Source of the DNA: JBBDWR01 sp040902745
GTDB lineage: Bacteria > Actinomycetota > UBA4738 > HRBIN12
Direction: 5' to 3'
DNA length: 64,000 nt
Assembly (NCBI GenBank): GCA_040902745.1
Contig: JBBDWR010000022.1
Span: 6,501 to 70,500 of the forward strand
In this document: in pieces, positions 32,606-40,279 of the stretch
Layout: each line of letters opens with the position of its first letter
Numbering within the stretch: the first letter of the stretch is position 1
The notes under the pieces: model-generated
The model's input: only the letters and a program-made list of their open reading frames with translations
What the model was told of the DNA's origin: nothing
Databases searched by the model: none
Translations under genes and position numbers: made by a program

Positions 32606-32653
32606 ACGCGCGGCCGGCCCCGATGTGGGGCGCGGCGAGGGGTTCGCTCCGGC

Positions 32654-33139
32654 TCACCGCGAGTAGAAGATCTGGGTCGTCCACACCGCGCGCTTGCCGC
32701 ACATGTTGCCCTTCCAGGCCGTCACGACCCCCAGGCCGATCCTTCTGTAGCTGCGTTTGAGGATGTTCGCGCGATGGGCCGCGCTGCGCATGAGCGCGCG
32801 CAGCACCCGGCGCACCGAGCCGCCGCACCCGAGGTTCTCCCCCCAGGGCGTCAGGCTGCGCCTCGCCATGTACCTGCTCAGCCCGGCCGTATGGAACATG
32901 TCGTTGCGCCGGATCATCGCGCGGGTATGGCGGCGAGCCTTCTTCGAGAGCCGCCGGTCGATCGTCACGGGCCGGCGGCCCTTGCGCTCGCGGATTTCGT
33001 TGAGCTGGTGCAGCATCTTGCTGCGCAGCGGTCGCGCGGCCGAGGCGGATGGGGCGAACGCCAGCGACGATCCGATCAGCATCGAGGAGAGGACCACCGC
33101 TGCGACGAACGCCCGGACGAGGTTCCCGGTTCGTAGCAT
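32654..33139 (-). CDS. secreted CAP (SCP/PR1) domain protein
   Basis: The 161-residue protein has a signal peptide (helix at residues 10-28, cleavage after SASA) and a CAP domain with FHTAGLSRYM, GENLGCGGS, HRANILKRSYRRIGLG and a final IFYS strand. CAP proteins are extracytoplasmic and may bind lipids or cell-wall material. Two extra cysteines (GCGG and MCGK) could pair. It is a paralogue of the CAP gene at 37510 but has no riboswitch. A TAGGGT hexamer lies 7 bases before the ATG. Confidence 0.9.
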   Translation of the reverse strand: MLRTGNLVRAFVAAVVLSSMLIGSSLAFAPSASAARPLRSKMLHQLNEIRERKGRRPVTIDRRLSKKARRHTRAMIRRNDMFHTAGLSRYMARRSLTPWGENLGCGGSVRRVLRALMRSAAHRANILKRSYRRIGLGVVTAWKGNMCGKRAVWTTQIFYSR

Positions 33140-33146
33140 GCGGGGG

Positions 33147-33152
33147 ACCCTA
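33147..33152 (-). promoter_or_regulatory. -10 hexamer of first CAP gene (leaderless type)
   Basis: TAGGGT on the - strand lies 7 bases before the ATG at 33139. The rest of the gap to 33342 shows no gene and no structure I can name. Confidence 0.45.
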
Positions 33153-33342
33153 CCAAGGCCCTTCGCGCCGCGGGGGATTCGGAGTGGCCCCGCCGTACGC
33201 CCCCCCGCGAAGAGTCGGGCGAAGCCCCAGGTGAGGCATCGAAGGCGCAGGGAGCCGAGTGAAAGCCCAGTTCAGAGGGTGTGACTGAGGGTGCAGAACT
33301 TTCTTTCGTTAAGATCGAGGCGGGGCGCGATCTGACCGGTCC

Positions 33343-33372
33343 TTGACCCCCCCGGCGCCGCTGGGCTAGGGT
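33343..33372 (+). promoter_or_regulatory. promoter of second merR gene
   Basis: TTGACC at 33343-33348 and TAGGGT at 33367-33372 are separated by 18 bases. Transcription would start near 33380, just before the palindrome at 33383. Confidence 0.6.
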
Positions 33373-33382
33373 GACTACGCCC

Positions 33383-33394
33383 CCGTAATTACGG
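33383..33394. promoter_or_regulatory. 12-bp palindrome, candidate MerR operator
   Basis: CCGTAATTACGG is a perfect palindrome placed between the predicted transcription start and the merR start codon. It is AT-rich at its centre in a GC-rich region. Autoregulation by the MerR protein would fit. Confidence 0.5.
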
Positions 33395-33401
33395 AGTTGT
33401 G

Positions 33402-33848
33402 ATGAGCGAACAGGTCGGATACCGCGTCCCTGAGGTCACCAAACTCGTCGGCATCACCTACCGCCAGCTCGACTATTGGGCGCGGACGGGGTTGGTGCGA
33501 CCCTCGATCAAGGACGCCCAGGGGTCCGGAAGCCAGCGCCTGTACTCGTTCCAGGATCTGGTCACCCTCAAAGTGATCAATAATTTGCTCAAGACCGGCG
33601 TCTCTCTGCAGCGTGTCCGCAAGGCCGTCGAGCATCTCCATGGCCTGCGGAAGGCTCCGCAATCGCTCACTCTGATGTCCGACGGCAACCGGATCTACGA
33701 GGCGTCGTCGCCCGATCAGATCGTCGATCTGCTCGCGGGTGGTCAGGGTGTGTTCGCGATCGCCGTCGACAAGGTGTGGACCGACCTCGAGGGAACCGTG
33801 GCGAAGGGACGCCCCCCGACCAAGAAGGCACAGGCCGGGAGCGCGTGA
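33402..33848 (+). CDS. MerR family regulator (Rv1830-like)
   Basis: The 148-residue protein has a MerR winged helix (YRVPEVTKLVGITYRQLDYW, then RPSIKDAQGSGSQRLYSFQD) followed by a helix and a small domain (LTLMSDGNRIYEASSPDQIV). This matches Rv1830, the second MerR gene of the mycobacterial garA region. ATG 33402 is better placed than the adjacent GTG 33399 relative to ACGGAG at 33391. It overlaps the next gene as GTGA. Confidence 0.88.
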   Translation: MSEQVGYRVPEVTKLVGITYRQLDYWARTGLVRPSIKDAQGSGSQRLYSFQDLVTLKVINNLLKTGVSLQRVRKAVEHLHGLRKAPQSLTLMSDGNRIYEASSPDQIVDLLAGGQGVFAIAVDKVWTDLEGTVAKGRPPTKKAQAGSA

Positions 33849-34234
33849 GTCCCACCCAGGCCGCGGCGGCGACGCCGTCGGCCGGTTCGTCCGACCTCAA
33901 GAGCGACATCGCCGGGTTCGCGCACGCCAGCGAACAGCAGTTCGCGAAACTCCTCGACTTCTATCAGATCGAGTGGGCGTACGAACCGACATCGTTCGAC
34001 ATCGACTGGGATGTGGACGGCAAGGTCACCCAGCGGTTCACGCCCGACTTCTACCTTCCCCAGTACGACCTCTACATCGAGATCACGACGCTGAACCAGA
34101 AGCTCGTTACCAAGAAGAACCGCAAGGTACGCAGGCTCCGGGAACTGTATCCCGACGTGAAGTGCAAGATCTTCTACCAACGCGACTACCTTTCGCTCGT
34201 CTCGAAGTACGGGCTGGAGGACCTCACCGGCTGA
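33845..34234 (+). CDS. PD-(D/E)XK nuclease-like protein
   Basis: The 129-residue protein of unknown function follows the second MerR gene with a 4-bp overlap. After a disordered 20-residue start it reads like a small restriction-endonuclease fold: FAKLLDFYQIEWAYEPTSFD, then RFTPDFYLPQYDLYIEITTL, then a lysine-rich helix (KKNRKVRRLRELYP) and YQRDYLSLVSKYG. The PDF-x10-EIT spacing fits the PD-(D/E)XK catalytic core, but the usual lysine of E-x-K is a threonine here, so catalysis is unproven. Its coupling to merR and its place before gcvPA are unexplained. Confidence 0.6.
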   Translation: MSPTQAAAATPSAGSSDLKSDIAGFAHASEQQFAKLLDFYQIEWAYEPTSFDIDWDVDGKVTQRFTPDFYLPQYDLYIEITTLNQKLVTKKNRKVRRLRELYPDVKCKIFYQRDYLSLVSKYGLEDLTG

Positions 34235-34320
34235 CGGCGGACCGACCGCGCCCGACGGATCGGTGTCGGCTCGCGGTACTCGTGCGACGGATCGACCGAG
34301 GGCAACGCTCGCTCCACTCG

Positions 34321-34326
34321 TAGACT
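34321..34326 (+). promoter_or_regulatory. -10 hexamer of gcvPA (leaderless type)
   Basis: TAGACT lies 7 bases before the ATG at 34334. Confidence 0.5.
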
Positions 34327-34333
34327 GGCCGCG

Positions 34334-35668
34334 ATGCGATTCGCTCCGCACACCGACGACGACGTTCGCGAGATGCTCGCGAGGATCGGTCAGGGCTCGC
34401 TGGACGATCTGTTCGACTCGATCCCGCCCGCGGTCCGCCTCGAGCGACCTCTCGACATCCCCGGGGGACTCTCGGAGATGGAGGTCCTCGCGGACCTCGC
34501 GGCCCTGTCCGCCCGAGATCGCAGCGTGGACGAACTCGTGTGTTTCGCAGGGGGCGGCGCGTACGACCACTACGTTCCCAGTGTCGTGTGGGCGCTTGCC
34601 GGACGCTCAGAGTTCCAGACTTCCTACACCCCCTACCAGCCCGAGCTGTCGCAGGGCGTACTCCAAGCTCTCTTCGAGTTCCAGTCGATGGTCTGCGAGC
34701 TCACGGCCCTCGAAGTGTCGAACGCCTCGTTGTACGACGGGGCGACCGCGCTCGTGGAAGCGGTCAACCTGTCTCGTCAGGGGCCGCGGACGCGGGTGCT
34801 CGTCGCGGACACGGTTGATCCTCGGTTCGTGCAGACCCTGGCCGCCTACGGGAGGGGAGCGGGCTACGAACCGGAGCTGTTCCCGGGCGCCCAGGGGCAA
34901 GCGGTTGCGCCGTCCGTCGGCGACGATGTCGCGTGCGTGATCCTGCAGCACCCCAACGTGTTCGGGATCCTCGAGCCGGCACGGAGCATCTTCGGTGCCG
35001 CGCACGACGGCGGGGCCCGAGCGGTGCAAATTTTCGACCCGCTGTCCCTCGGCGTGCTCGCCCCGCCCGGCCAGCTCGGCGCGGACGTCGCGGTCGCCGA
35101 GGGACAGCCCCTCGGAAACCACCTGAACTTCGGCGGGCCCTACCTGGGCCTGATCGCCGCCCGGATGGACGACGTGCGCCGGATGCCGGGGCGCATCGTC
35201 GGGGAGACCGTCGATGTGGACGGACGCACCGGGTACGTGCTGACGCTCCAGGCCCGCGAACAGCACATCCGCCGCGAGAAGGCCAACTCCAATATCTGCA
35301 CGAACCAGACCCTGATGGCCCTCGCTGCCACGGTCTACCTGTCCTGGCTCGGCCCTCGGGGCCTGGAGGAGGTGGGGGAGTTGTGCGTCGCGAGGTCGCA
35401 CTACGCCGCCACCCGGCTGACCGGGATCCCCGGAGTGCAGCTCGCGTACCCAGATGCACCGTTCTTCAAAGAGTTCGCGTTACGACTGCCGCGTTCCGCC
35501 GCCGGCGTTCGCGACGCGCTCCTGGACCGGGGGATCCTCGCCGGTGTCCCTCTCCCGTGGGCCGGATCCGACGTTCTGCTCGTCGCCGTCACCGAACGGC
35601 GGACCCGTGGCGAGATCGATGCCTTCGCCGAGGCACTCGCGTGGAGCTTGAAGGAGGGATCATCGTGA
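34334..35668 (+). CDS. gcvPA: glycine dehydrogenase (decarboxylating) subunit 1
   Basis: The 444-residue N-terminal-type half of the P protein shows MRFAPHTDDDVREMLARIG, the CFAGGGAYDHYVP block, YTPYQPELSQGVLQALFEFQ, and NLNFGGPYLGL-like GNHLNFGGPYLGL. It works with gcvPB to decarboxylate glycine. Most mycobacteria have a single fused GcvP, so the split form sets this organism apart. It is coupled to gcvPB by GTGA. Confidence 0.96.
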   Translation: MRFAPHTDDDVREMLARIGQGSLDDLFDSIPPAVRLERPLDIPGGLSEMEVLADLAALSARDRSVDELVCFAGGGAYDHYVPSVVWALAGRSEFQTSYTPYQPELSQGVLQALFEFQSMVCELTALEVSNASLYDGATALVEAVNLSRQGPRTRVLVADTVDPRFVQTLAAYGRGAGYEPELFPGAQGQAVAPSVGDDVACVILQHPNVFGILEPARSIFGAAHDGGARAVQIFDPLSLGVLAPPGQLGADVAVAEGQPLGNHLNFGGPYLGLIAARMDDVRRMPGRIVGETVDVDGRTGYVLTLQAREQHIRREKANSNICTNQTLMALAATVYLSWLGPRGLEEVGELCVARSHYAATRLTGIPGVQLAYPDAPFFKEFALRLPRSAAGVRDALLDRGILAGVPLPWAGSDVLLVAVTERRTRGEIDAFAEALAWSLKEGSS

Positions 35669-37188
35669 GCGCCTCGGGTGGCGAAGCCCCGACGCCGCCG
35701 TCCACGGGCGCGCCCGTCGGCGCCCCGGTACGCCGGCAGGGTCCGCCGGTGCAGCAGGGCACGATCGCCGATCAGTCGCGTCCAGGCCGCCGGGCGTCGG
35801 CGTTCCCCGAACCCGATGTTGCTGCCACCCAGCTCCCGGCGGAGCACCTACGCGCAGACCCGCCGGGCTTGCCGGAGGTCGCCGAGCGGGACCTTGTCGT
35901 CCACTACACGCGGCTCTCGCAGATGAACTACGGGGTCGACACGGGGGTGTACCCACTGGGCTCGTGCTCGATGAAATACAACCCGAAGTCGTCGGAGGAG
36001 GCCGCCGCACTGCCGGGGTTCCGTCGCCTGCACCCGCTGCAACCGGATCGGACGACCCAAGGGGTACTCGAGATGCTCTGGCGTCTGGAGCACGCCCTGT
36101 GCGAGATCACCGGGATGGCTCGCGCGACGCTGCAGCCGCCCGCAGGGGCGTGCGGCGAGCTCACGGGTCTGCTCGTGATGCGCGCGTATCACGCCGAGCG
36201 TGGCTCCGAGAAGACCAAGGTCGTGATCCCCGACGCCGCCCACGGGACGAACCCCGCCAGCGTGCGCCTCGCAGGCTTCCAGGCGGTGGCGGTCCCCAGC
36301 GACGATCGGGGTCTCGTCGATGTTCGGGCACTGGAGTCGATCGTCGACGACGAGGTCGCGGGCTTGATGCTCACGAACCCGAACACGCTCGGGTTGTTCG
36401 AGCGCGACATCGAGGAGATCGCGGGGATCGTCAAGGCGGTCGACGGACTCGTTTACTACGACGGGGCAAACCTCAACGCGATCCTCGGACGCTGCCGGCC
36501 CGGTGACATGGGCTTCGACATCGTCCATATCAACACGCACAAGACGTTCGCCACGCCCCACGGCGGCGGGGGACCGGGGGCCGGGCCCGTGGGTGTGGTC
36601 GATGCCCTGGTGCCCTACCTTCCCGTTCCGCGTGTCGAGCGCGACGACGCGACGGGTGTATTCCACCTCGAGCACGACGCACCCAGCAGCATCGGCCGGA
36701 TGCACGGGTTCCACGGCAACGTCGGCGTCCTCGTGCGGGCCTACCTCTACGTGTTCCTGCACGGATCTGATGGGCTGCGGGAGGTGAGCGAGCGGGCGGT
36801 GCTGAATGCGAACTACCTGGCCAACCTGCTCCAGGAGAGCTACCCCCTCGCCTACCCGGACGGAGCGCCGATGCACGAATTCGTCGCCACCGCCAAGCGC
36901 CTCCGCGACCAGCACGGGATCCGGGCGACGGACGTCGCGAAGCGCCTGATCGACCTCGGCTATCACCCCTCCACGGTCTATTTCCCGCTTGTGGTCGAGG
37001 AGTCGATGATGGTCGAACCGACCGAGACCGAGACGGTCGAGACGCTCGACGCGCTCGCAGCCGCTCTTCGGCAGGTCGCCGAGGAGGCGGTGAGCGATCC
37101 GGACCTGCTCCGGCAGGCACCGGTGACGACACCTGTGCGCCGACTCGACGAGGCTCGGGCCGCGAGGCACCTCAAGCTGCGCTGGTAG
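35665..37188 (+). CDS. gcvPB: glycine dehydrogenase (decarboxylating) subunit 2
   Basis: The 507-residue PLP-binding half of the P protein shows GSCSMKYNPKSSEEAAALPG, LQPPAGACGELTGLL, DAAHGTNPASVRLAGF, and the PLP lysine in NTHKTFATPHGGGGPGAGP. The first 55 residues are a proline-rich extension. GTG 35665 overlaps the gcvPA stop. gcvT and lpd are not in the window. Confidence 0.96.
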   Translation: MSASGGEAPTPPSTGAPVGAPVRRQGPPVQQGTIADQSRPGRRASAFPEPDVAATQLPAEHLRADPPGLPEVAERDLVVHYTRLSQMNYGVDTGVYPLGSCSMKYNPKSSEEAAALPGFRRLHPLQPDRTTQGVLEMLWRLEHALCEITGMARATLQPPAGACGELTGLLVMRAYHAERGSEKTKVVIPDAAHGTNPASVRLAGFQAVAVPSDDRGLVDVRALESIVDDEVAGLMLTNPNTLGLFERDIEEIAGIVKAVDGLVYYDGANLNAILGRCRPGDMGFDIVHINTHKTFATPHGGGGPGAGPVGVVDALVPYLPVPRVERDDATGVFHLEHDAPSSIGRMHGFHGNVGVLVRAYLYVFLHGSDGLREVSERAVLNANYLANLLQESYPLAYPDGAPMHEFVATAKRLRDQHGIRATDVAKRLIDLGYHPSTVYFPLVVEESMMVEPTETETVETLDALAAALRQVAEEAVSDPDLLRQAPVTTPVRRLDEARAARHLKLRW

Positions 37189-37218
37189 GAGCCCCCCGTA
37201 TGTGGGGCGCACCGCCCC

Positions 37219-37240
37219 GGACGCCCTGTTCAGGGCGTCC
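37219..37240 (+). terminator. terminator hairpin after gcvPB
   Basis: The arms GGACGCCCTG and CAGGGCGTCC (perfect 10 bp) enclose TT, 30 bases after the gcvPB stop. A second small hairpin (GTAGTC/GACTAC, 37245-37262) follows. Confidence 0.6.
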
Positions 37241-37337
37241 GCGGGTAGTCGAGAAGGACTACTCGGATGTGGCCAGTTCCACTCAAGTCTCGGGCGATGG
37301 ACGCCGATGGTGGGGATGGGAGGAACGACAAACATAC

Positions 37338-37450
37338 GGTCCCGACAAGAGCAAACCGCCGGAAACGGTGGGACGCAAAGCTTCGGGCCTCGCGTAGGAC
37401 CACCCGCCAAGAGGGTGGAACGCACGAGGCGGCCGAGCTGCCGAAGGACC
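37338..37450 (+). ncRNA. cyclic di-GMP-I (GEMM-I) riboswitch aptamer
   Basis: The core signature is clear: GCAAACC at 37351-37357, a P2 hairpin CCG-CCGGAAACGG-TGG with a GAAA loop, then GGGACGCAAAGC and TTCGGGCCT. The 3' strand has CGGCCGAGCTGCCGAAGG. P1 forms from GGTCC (37338-37342) and GGACC (37446-37450). A stem CCACCC/GGGTGG extends P3. GEMM-I RNAs bind cyclic di-GMP. It lies 60 bases upstream of a secreted CAP protein gene in the same direction. Confidence 0.92.
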
Positions 37451-37486
37451 AGAGTCGCTAGTACCGGCTTTGGCGATCGGGCGGGG

Positions 37487-37507
37487 CCCCTCGAAAGAGG
37501 AGGGGAG
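37487..37507 (+). promoter_or_regulatory. probable riboswitch expression platform at the CAP ribosome-binding site
   Basis: CCCCTC (37487-37492), a GAAA loop and GAGG-A-GG form a short stem that contains the Shine-Dalgarno sequence GAGGAGGGGAG of the CAP gene. This suggests control of translation. Confidence 0.55.
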
Positions 37508-37509
37508 AC

Positions 37510-37977
37510 ATGGGCACCATCAAGATCGGCCGGATCACTCGGATCGCTCTCGTCTCCACGCTGTGTCTCGCCCTCGGGCTGGGCGCGCTGGGGGCCACAC
37601 CTGCATCCGCGGCGCACAAGAGCCGCCGGGAACAGATGCTCACCTTGCTGAACAAGGCGCGGACGAACCGCAACATCGGTCGTCTGCACATGCACCGAAC
37701 CGTCGCGCGACGCGCCGCGGGCCACAGTCGGGACATGGCCAAACGCCACCGGCTCTTCCACACGAACCCTCTCGCTCGACAGGTCCGCGGTCTCCGTTGG
37801 AGGATCGTGGGCGAGAACGTCGGCGTCGGATCAAGCGTGGACGGGCTGCATCGCGCTTTCATGCGCAGCGCCCCGCACAAGCACAACGTCCTGAACCGCT
37901 CGTTCGACCGGGTGGGGATCGGATTCAAGACCGACTCTCGCGGCTACCAGTACGTCACCCTGGTCTTCTACGGCTGA
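37510..37977 (+). CDS. secreted CAP (SCP/PR1) domain protein, riboswitch-controlled
   Basis: The 155-residue protein has a signal peptide (helix at residues 11-31, cleavage after PASA) and a CAP domain: LLNKARTNRNIG, HSRDMAKRHRLFHTN, GENVGVGSS, APHKHNVLNRSFDRVGIG and a terminal LVFYG strand. It is a paralogue of the CAP protein at 32654-33139. Extracellular cell-wall or lipid binding is inferred from the family. A cyclic di-GMP riboswitch precedes it, so its synthesis should respond to that second messenger, perhaps with surface attachment. Confidence 0.92.
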   Translation: MGTIKIGRITRIALVSTLCLALGLGALGATPASAAHKSRREQMLTLLNKARTNRNIGRLHMHRTVARRAAGHSRDMAKRHRLFHTNPLARQVRGLRWRIVGENVGVGSSVDGLHRAFMRSAPHKHNVLNRSFDRVGIGFKTDSRGYQYVTLVFYG

Positions 37978-38010
37978 CCGACCGTCGCGAGCATGCGTTC
38001 CCCCCGTGGG

Positions 38011-38054
38011 GACGTGGAGAGGCCCCGGGTGCGAGCCCGGGGCCTCTTCCATGT
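38011..38054. terminator. bidirectional terminator between CAP and DUF11 genes
   Basis: GAGGCCCCGGG (38019-38029) pairs with CCCGGGGCCTC (38036-38046), extended outward by GGACGTGG-type pairing. It lies between convergent genes. Confidence 0.75.
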
Positions 38055-38072
38055 CGCTCGGTGTTCGCGCGA

Positions 38073-39371
38073 TCAGGGCTTTGCGGGAGTGACGGCTCCG
38101 CGGGAGTTCCGGCTCCGCCTGCGGGCAACCAGCAGCGCGCCTGAACCCGCGAGGGCCAGAAGCAGGCCCAGGACCGACAGTTCCACCGCGTCGGAACCCG
38201 TGAAGGCCGTATCCCCCGCGCGGACGGTGGGTCGATCGTCCCCCTCACCGCGGGGTCCACCGGGGTTGTTCTCGTCTCCGCCTCCGACCAGGGTCGTGTC
38301 GCAGGAGGCCGTGTCGCTCACCGCCTGCGCCGTGAAGGCGCCGTGCGCGGACACCGAGACCTCGTTGATCAGCGGGGCGGGAGCGTCCACACGGGGGATC
38401 GAATAGGGGAGGTGGCGGGTCACGCTCACACCCGGCGCGATCGTCGAAGGGAATTCCGAGAGCGTGCCACCGACGAGTTCGTCGATCACGACGACACCCT
38501 CGAGCGGCTCGGTGCCGGTGTTCCGGACCCGGATACGGAAGGAGACGTGGTCGCCGAGCGCTGCGCTGATCGGGCACTTCTTGGCGACGTCCACGACCGG
38601 TTCCCCGTGAGCGACCCCCGAACTGCAGGTGGACTCGTCTGCCACACCTTCACCGGAGACGGCGCCGCTGGCGCCGGCCGTGACCGTGTTGACGAGCGGA
38701 TCGGGGTCGCCGGGCTGAACGGTGTAGTCGACGCGCTCGGTCTGTGACTCGCCGACGGCCAGGGAGGATCCGAACCCCGCCAGAACACCTCCGAGCAGTG
38801 GGTCGCGGACGGTCACGTCGTGCAGGGTCTCGTCACCCGTGTTCTCGACGGTGATCCGATAGGAGATCTCCTGCCCCGGCGTCGCGACGCCATCGGGACA
38901 CTCCTTCGTCACCCGGATGCCGGGAGAGTGTTCGATCTCGCTGGAGCAGGTGGCGCTGTCGGAGACGATCTGCTGCGTGCCCGCTCCCACGGCGGAGACG
39001 CTCACCGTGTTGCGCAAGGGGTCCGGATCGTCCGGGCGCACGGTGTAGGTCAGATGCACCTGCGCGGACGATCCCACTGCGAGGCCGTTCGGGAACCCGC
39101 CGAGATCGCCTCCGAGGAGCGGATCGTCCACCACGAGGTCGGTCAGCGTCTCGCCCCCGGTGTTCGTGACGCGGATACGGTAGGAGATCGTGCCGCCGAC
39201 CGGGGTCGTGCCGCTCGCGCACGTCTTGTCGACGTCGATCGAAGGATCGTCCTCGACGGTCCCGGCCGACGCGCCGAGCGCACTCGTGAGCACCACGGCG
39301 ATCGCGATGACGATCGGGAACGACGCAGGTGCGCGCCGGGAGCGCCGTCGCCGTGGGCTGGACCGCCGCAT
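38073..39371 (-). CDS. DUF11-repeat surface protein with C-terminal membrane anchor
   Basis: The 432-residue protein starts with an arginine-rich signal peptide (helix at residues 18-36, ASAG). Three repeats of about 110 residues of the DUF11/CARDB type follow, each with ISYRI.V.NTG.E.L..V.V.D.L.GG. The C-terminus has DTAFTGSDAVE followed by a membrane helix and RRRSRNSRG. That layout resembles a sortase sorting signal, but the motif is TAFTG instead of LPxTG, so a plain membrane anchor is equally possible. Paired cysteines occur in each repeat. Role: cell-surface stalk or adhesin (inferred). Confidence 0.85.
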   Translation of the reverse strand: MRRSSPRRRRSRRAPASFPIVIAIAVVLTSALGASAGTVEDDPSIDVDKTCASGTTPVGGTISYRIRVTNTGGETLTDLVVDDPLLGGDLGGFPNGLAVGSSAQVHLTYTVRPDDPDPLRNTVSVSAVGAGTQQIVSDSATCSSEIEHSPGIRVTKECPDGVATPGQEISYRITVENTGDETLHDVTVRDPLLGGVLAGFGSSLAVGESQTERVDYTVQPGDPDPLVNTVTAGASGAVSGEGVADESTCSSGVAHGEPVVDVAKKCPISAALGDHVSFRIRVRNTGTEPLEGVVVIDELVGGTLSEFPSTIAPGVSVTRHLPYSIPRVDAPAPLINEVSVSAHGAFTAQAVSDTASCDTTLVGGGDENNPGGPRGEGDDRPTVRAGDTAFTGSDAVELSVLGLLLALAGSGALLVARRRSRNSRGAVTPAKP

Positions 39372-39460
39372 CGAGGATCTCCTTCCTTTCGCTCCCCGAA
39401 GGGGAGACGGTCAGGGGGAGCACGAGCCAGGGGGCCGCCTGGGCTTCGGCCGTTCGGCCG

Positions 39461-39489
39461 AGTGTAGGTCCCGTACCTGCGCGGAGCAA
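39461..39489 (-). promoter_or_regulatory. promoter of the DUF11 surface protein gene
   Basis: On the - strand TTGCTC (39489-39484) and TACACT (39466-39461) are 17 bases apart. The leader of about 80 bases contains a hairpin CTCCCC-TTCG-GGGAG and the ribosome-binding site AAGGAAGGAG. Confidence 0.6.
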
Positions 39490-39599
39490 CGAGCGCAGGA
39501 CGATCCGTACGCTGGCCTTCGCCAGGCCCCCCTTGCGCGGAGTACCGCGCTCGGGGTAGGCAAGGGGTCCGACATGCGCGGGCGAAAGGGGAGAGGCAG

Positions 39600-40151
39600 A
39601 TGACGAAGAGCAGATGGACGGCGGTCGCCGTCGTCGGACTGGTGGTCGCGAGCTTGATCGGAGCGGGATCCGGATCTTTGGCTGGACCCCGCCAACGAGA
39701 TCACGTCGGGACCGGGCACGCGGTCGCGACGAGGGGCGCCACGACGTTCGAGCCCAACTCCAATATCACGAGCACCCTTCGGTTCGGTGCGGATCGGATC
39801 GTCGTGAACTCGGGGGACCAGGTTCGCTGGGTCCACCGAGACTCCGACCCCGACCCGCACACGATCACGGTCGTGGCGCCGGATGAGGTTCCGAAGTCGG
39901 TGGGCGACGTGTTCGGAGGGAACTGCCCGTCCTGCGACCACGCCTTCGAGGGACACTTCGGCGGTGGCGGCCTGGTGCGCAAGGTGGAAGACGAAGATGA
40001 CGCGGAGTTCGGCCTCGACGGCCCAGGCGACTCGCTGTGGCTGGATCCGGGAGCCAAGATCACCGCAACCGTTTCGGCTGCCCCGGGGACCCGCCTGAAC
40101 TACATCTGCGTGATCCACCCGTGGATGATCGGCAAGATCAGGGTGAACTGA
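39600..40151 (+). CDS. secreted cupredoxin (blue copper protein)
   Basis: The 183-residue protein has a signal peptide (helix at residues 8-24) and one cupredoxin domain. Likely copper ligands are the histidine in DPDPHTITV, the cysteine and histidine in YICVIHPWM, and its methionine, which is the type-1 site pattern. A loop of about 50 residues between the first histidine and the C-terminal ligands contains GNCPSCDHAFEGH, an extra CxxC pair unusual for the family. It may carry electrons or bind copper outside the membrane. The ribosome-binding site is GGGGAGAGG. Confidence 0.85.
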   Translation: MTKSRWTAVAVVGLVVASLIGAGSGSLAGPRQRDHVGTGHAVATRGATTFEPNSNITSTLRFGADRIVVNSGDQVRWVHRDSDPDPHTITVVAPDEVPKSVGDVFGGNCPSCDHAFEGHFGGGGLVRKVEDEDDAEFGLDGPGDSLWLDPGAKITATVSAAPGTRLNYICVIHPWMIGKIRVN

Positions 40152-40168
40152 CGAAGGTGGCACAGTGC

Positions 40169-40210
40169 GAGGGGACGGCCCCGGCCCCCATGGTCGAGCC
40201 GTCCCCTCGG
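40169..40210. terminator. strong hairpin terminator after the cupredoxin gene
   Basis: The arms CGAGGGGACGGC and GCCGTCCCCTCG are a perfect 12-bp inverted repeat with an 18-base loop, 17 bases after the stop codon. It probably also shields the lnt-ppm side. Confidence 0.75.
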
Positions 40211-40279
40211 ACATCTCCGAGGCGCGGAGGCAACCGCACACGACAGGGGATCGGGCCAAAGGTGTGCCAACCTGTACGT

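Noticed and set aside
33153..33342. Possible riboswitch between the first CAP gene and the second merR gene
   Set aside because: I could not match it to c-di-AMP, cobalamin or c-di-GMP motifs, and the CAP gene appears leaderless.
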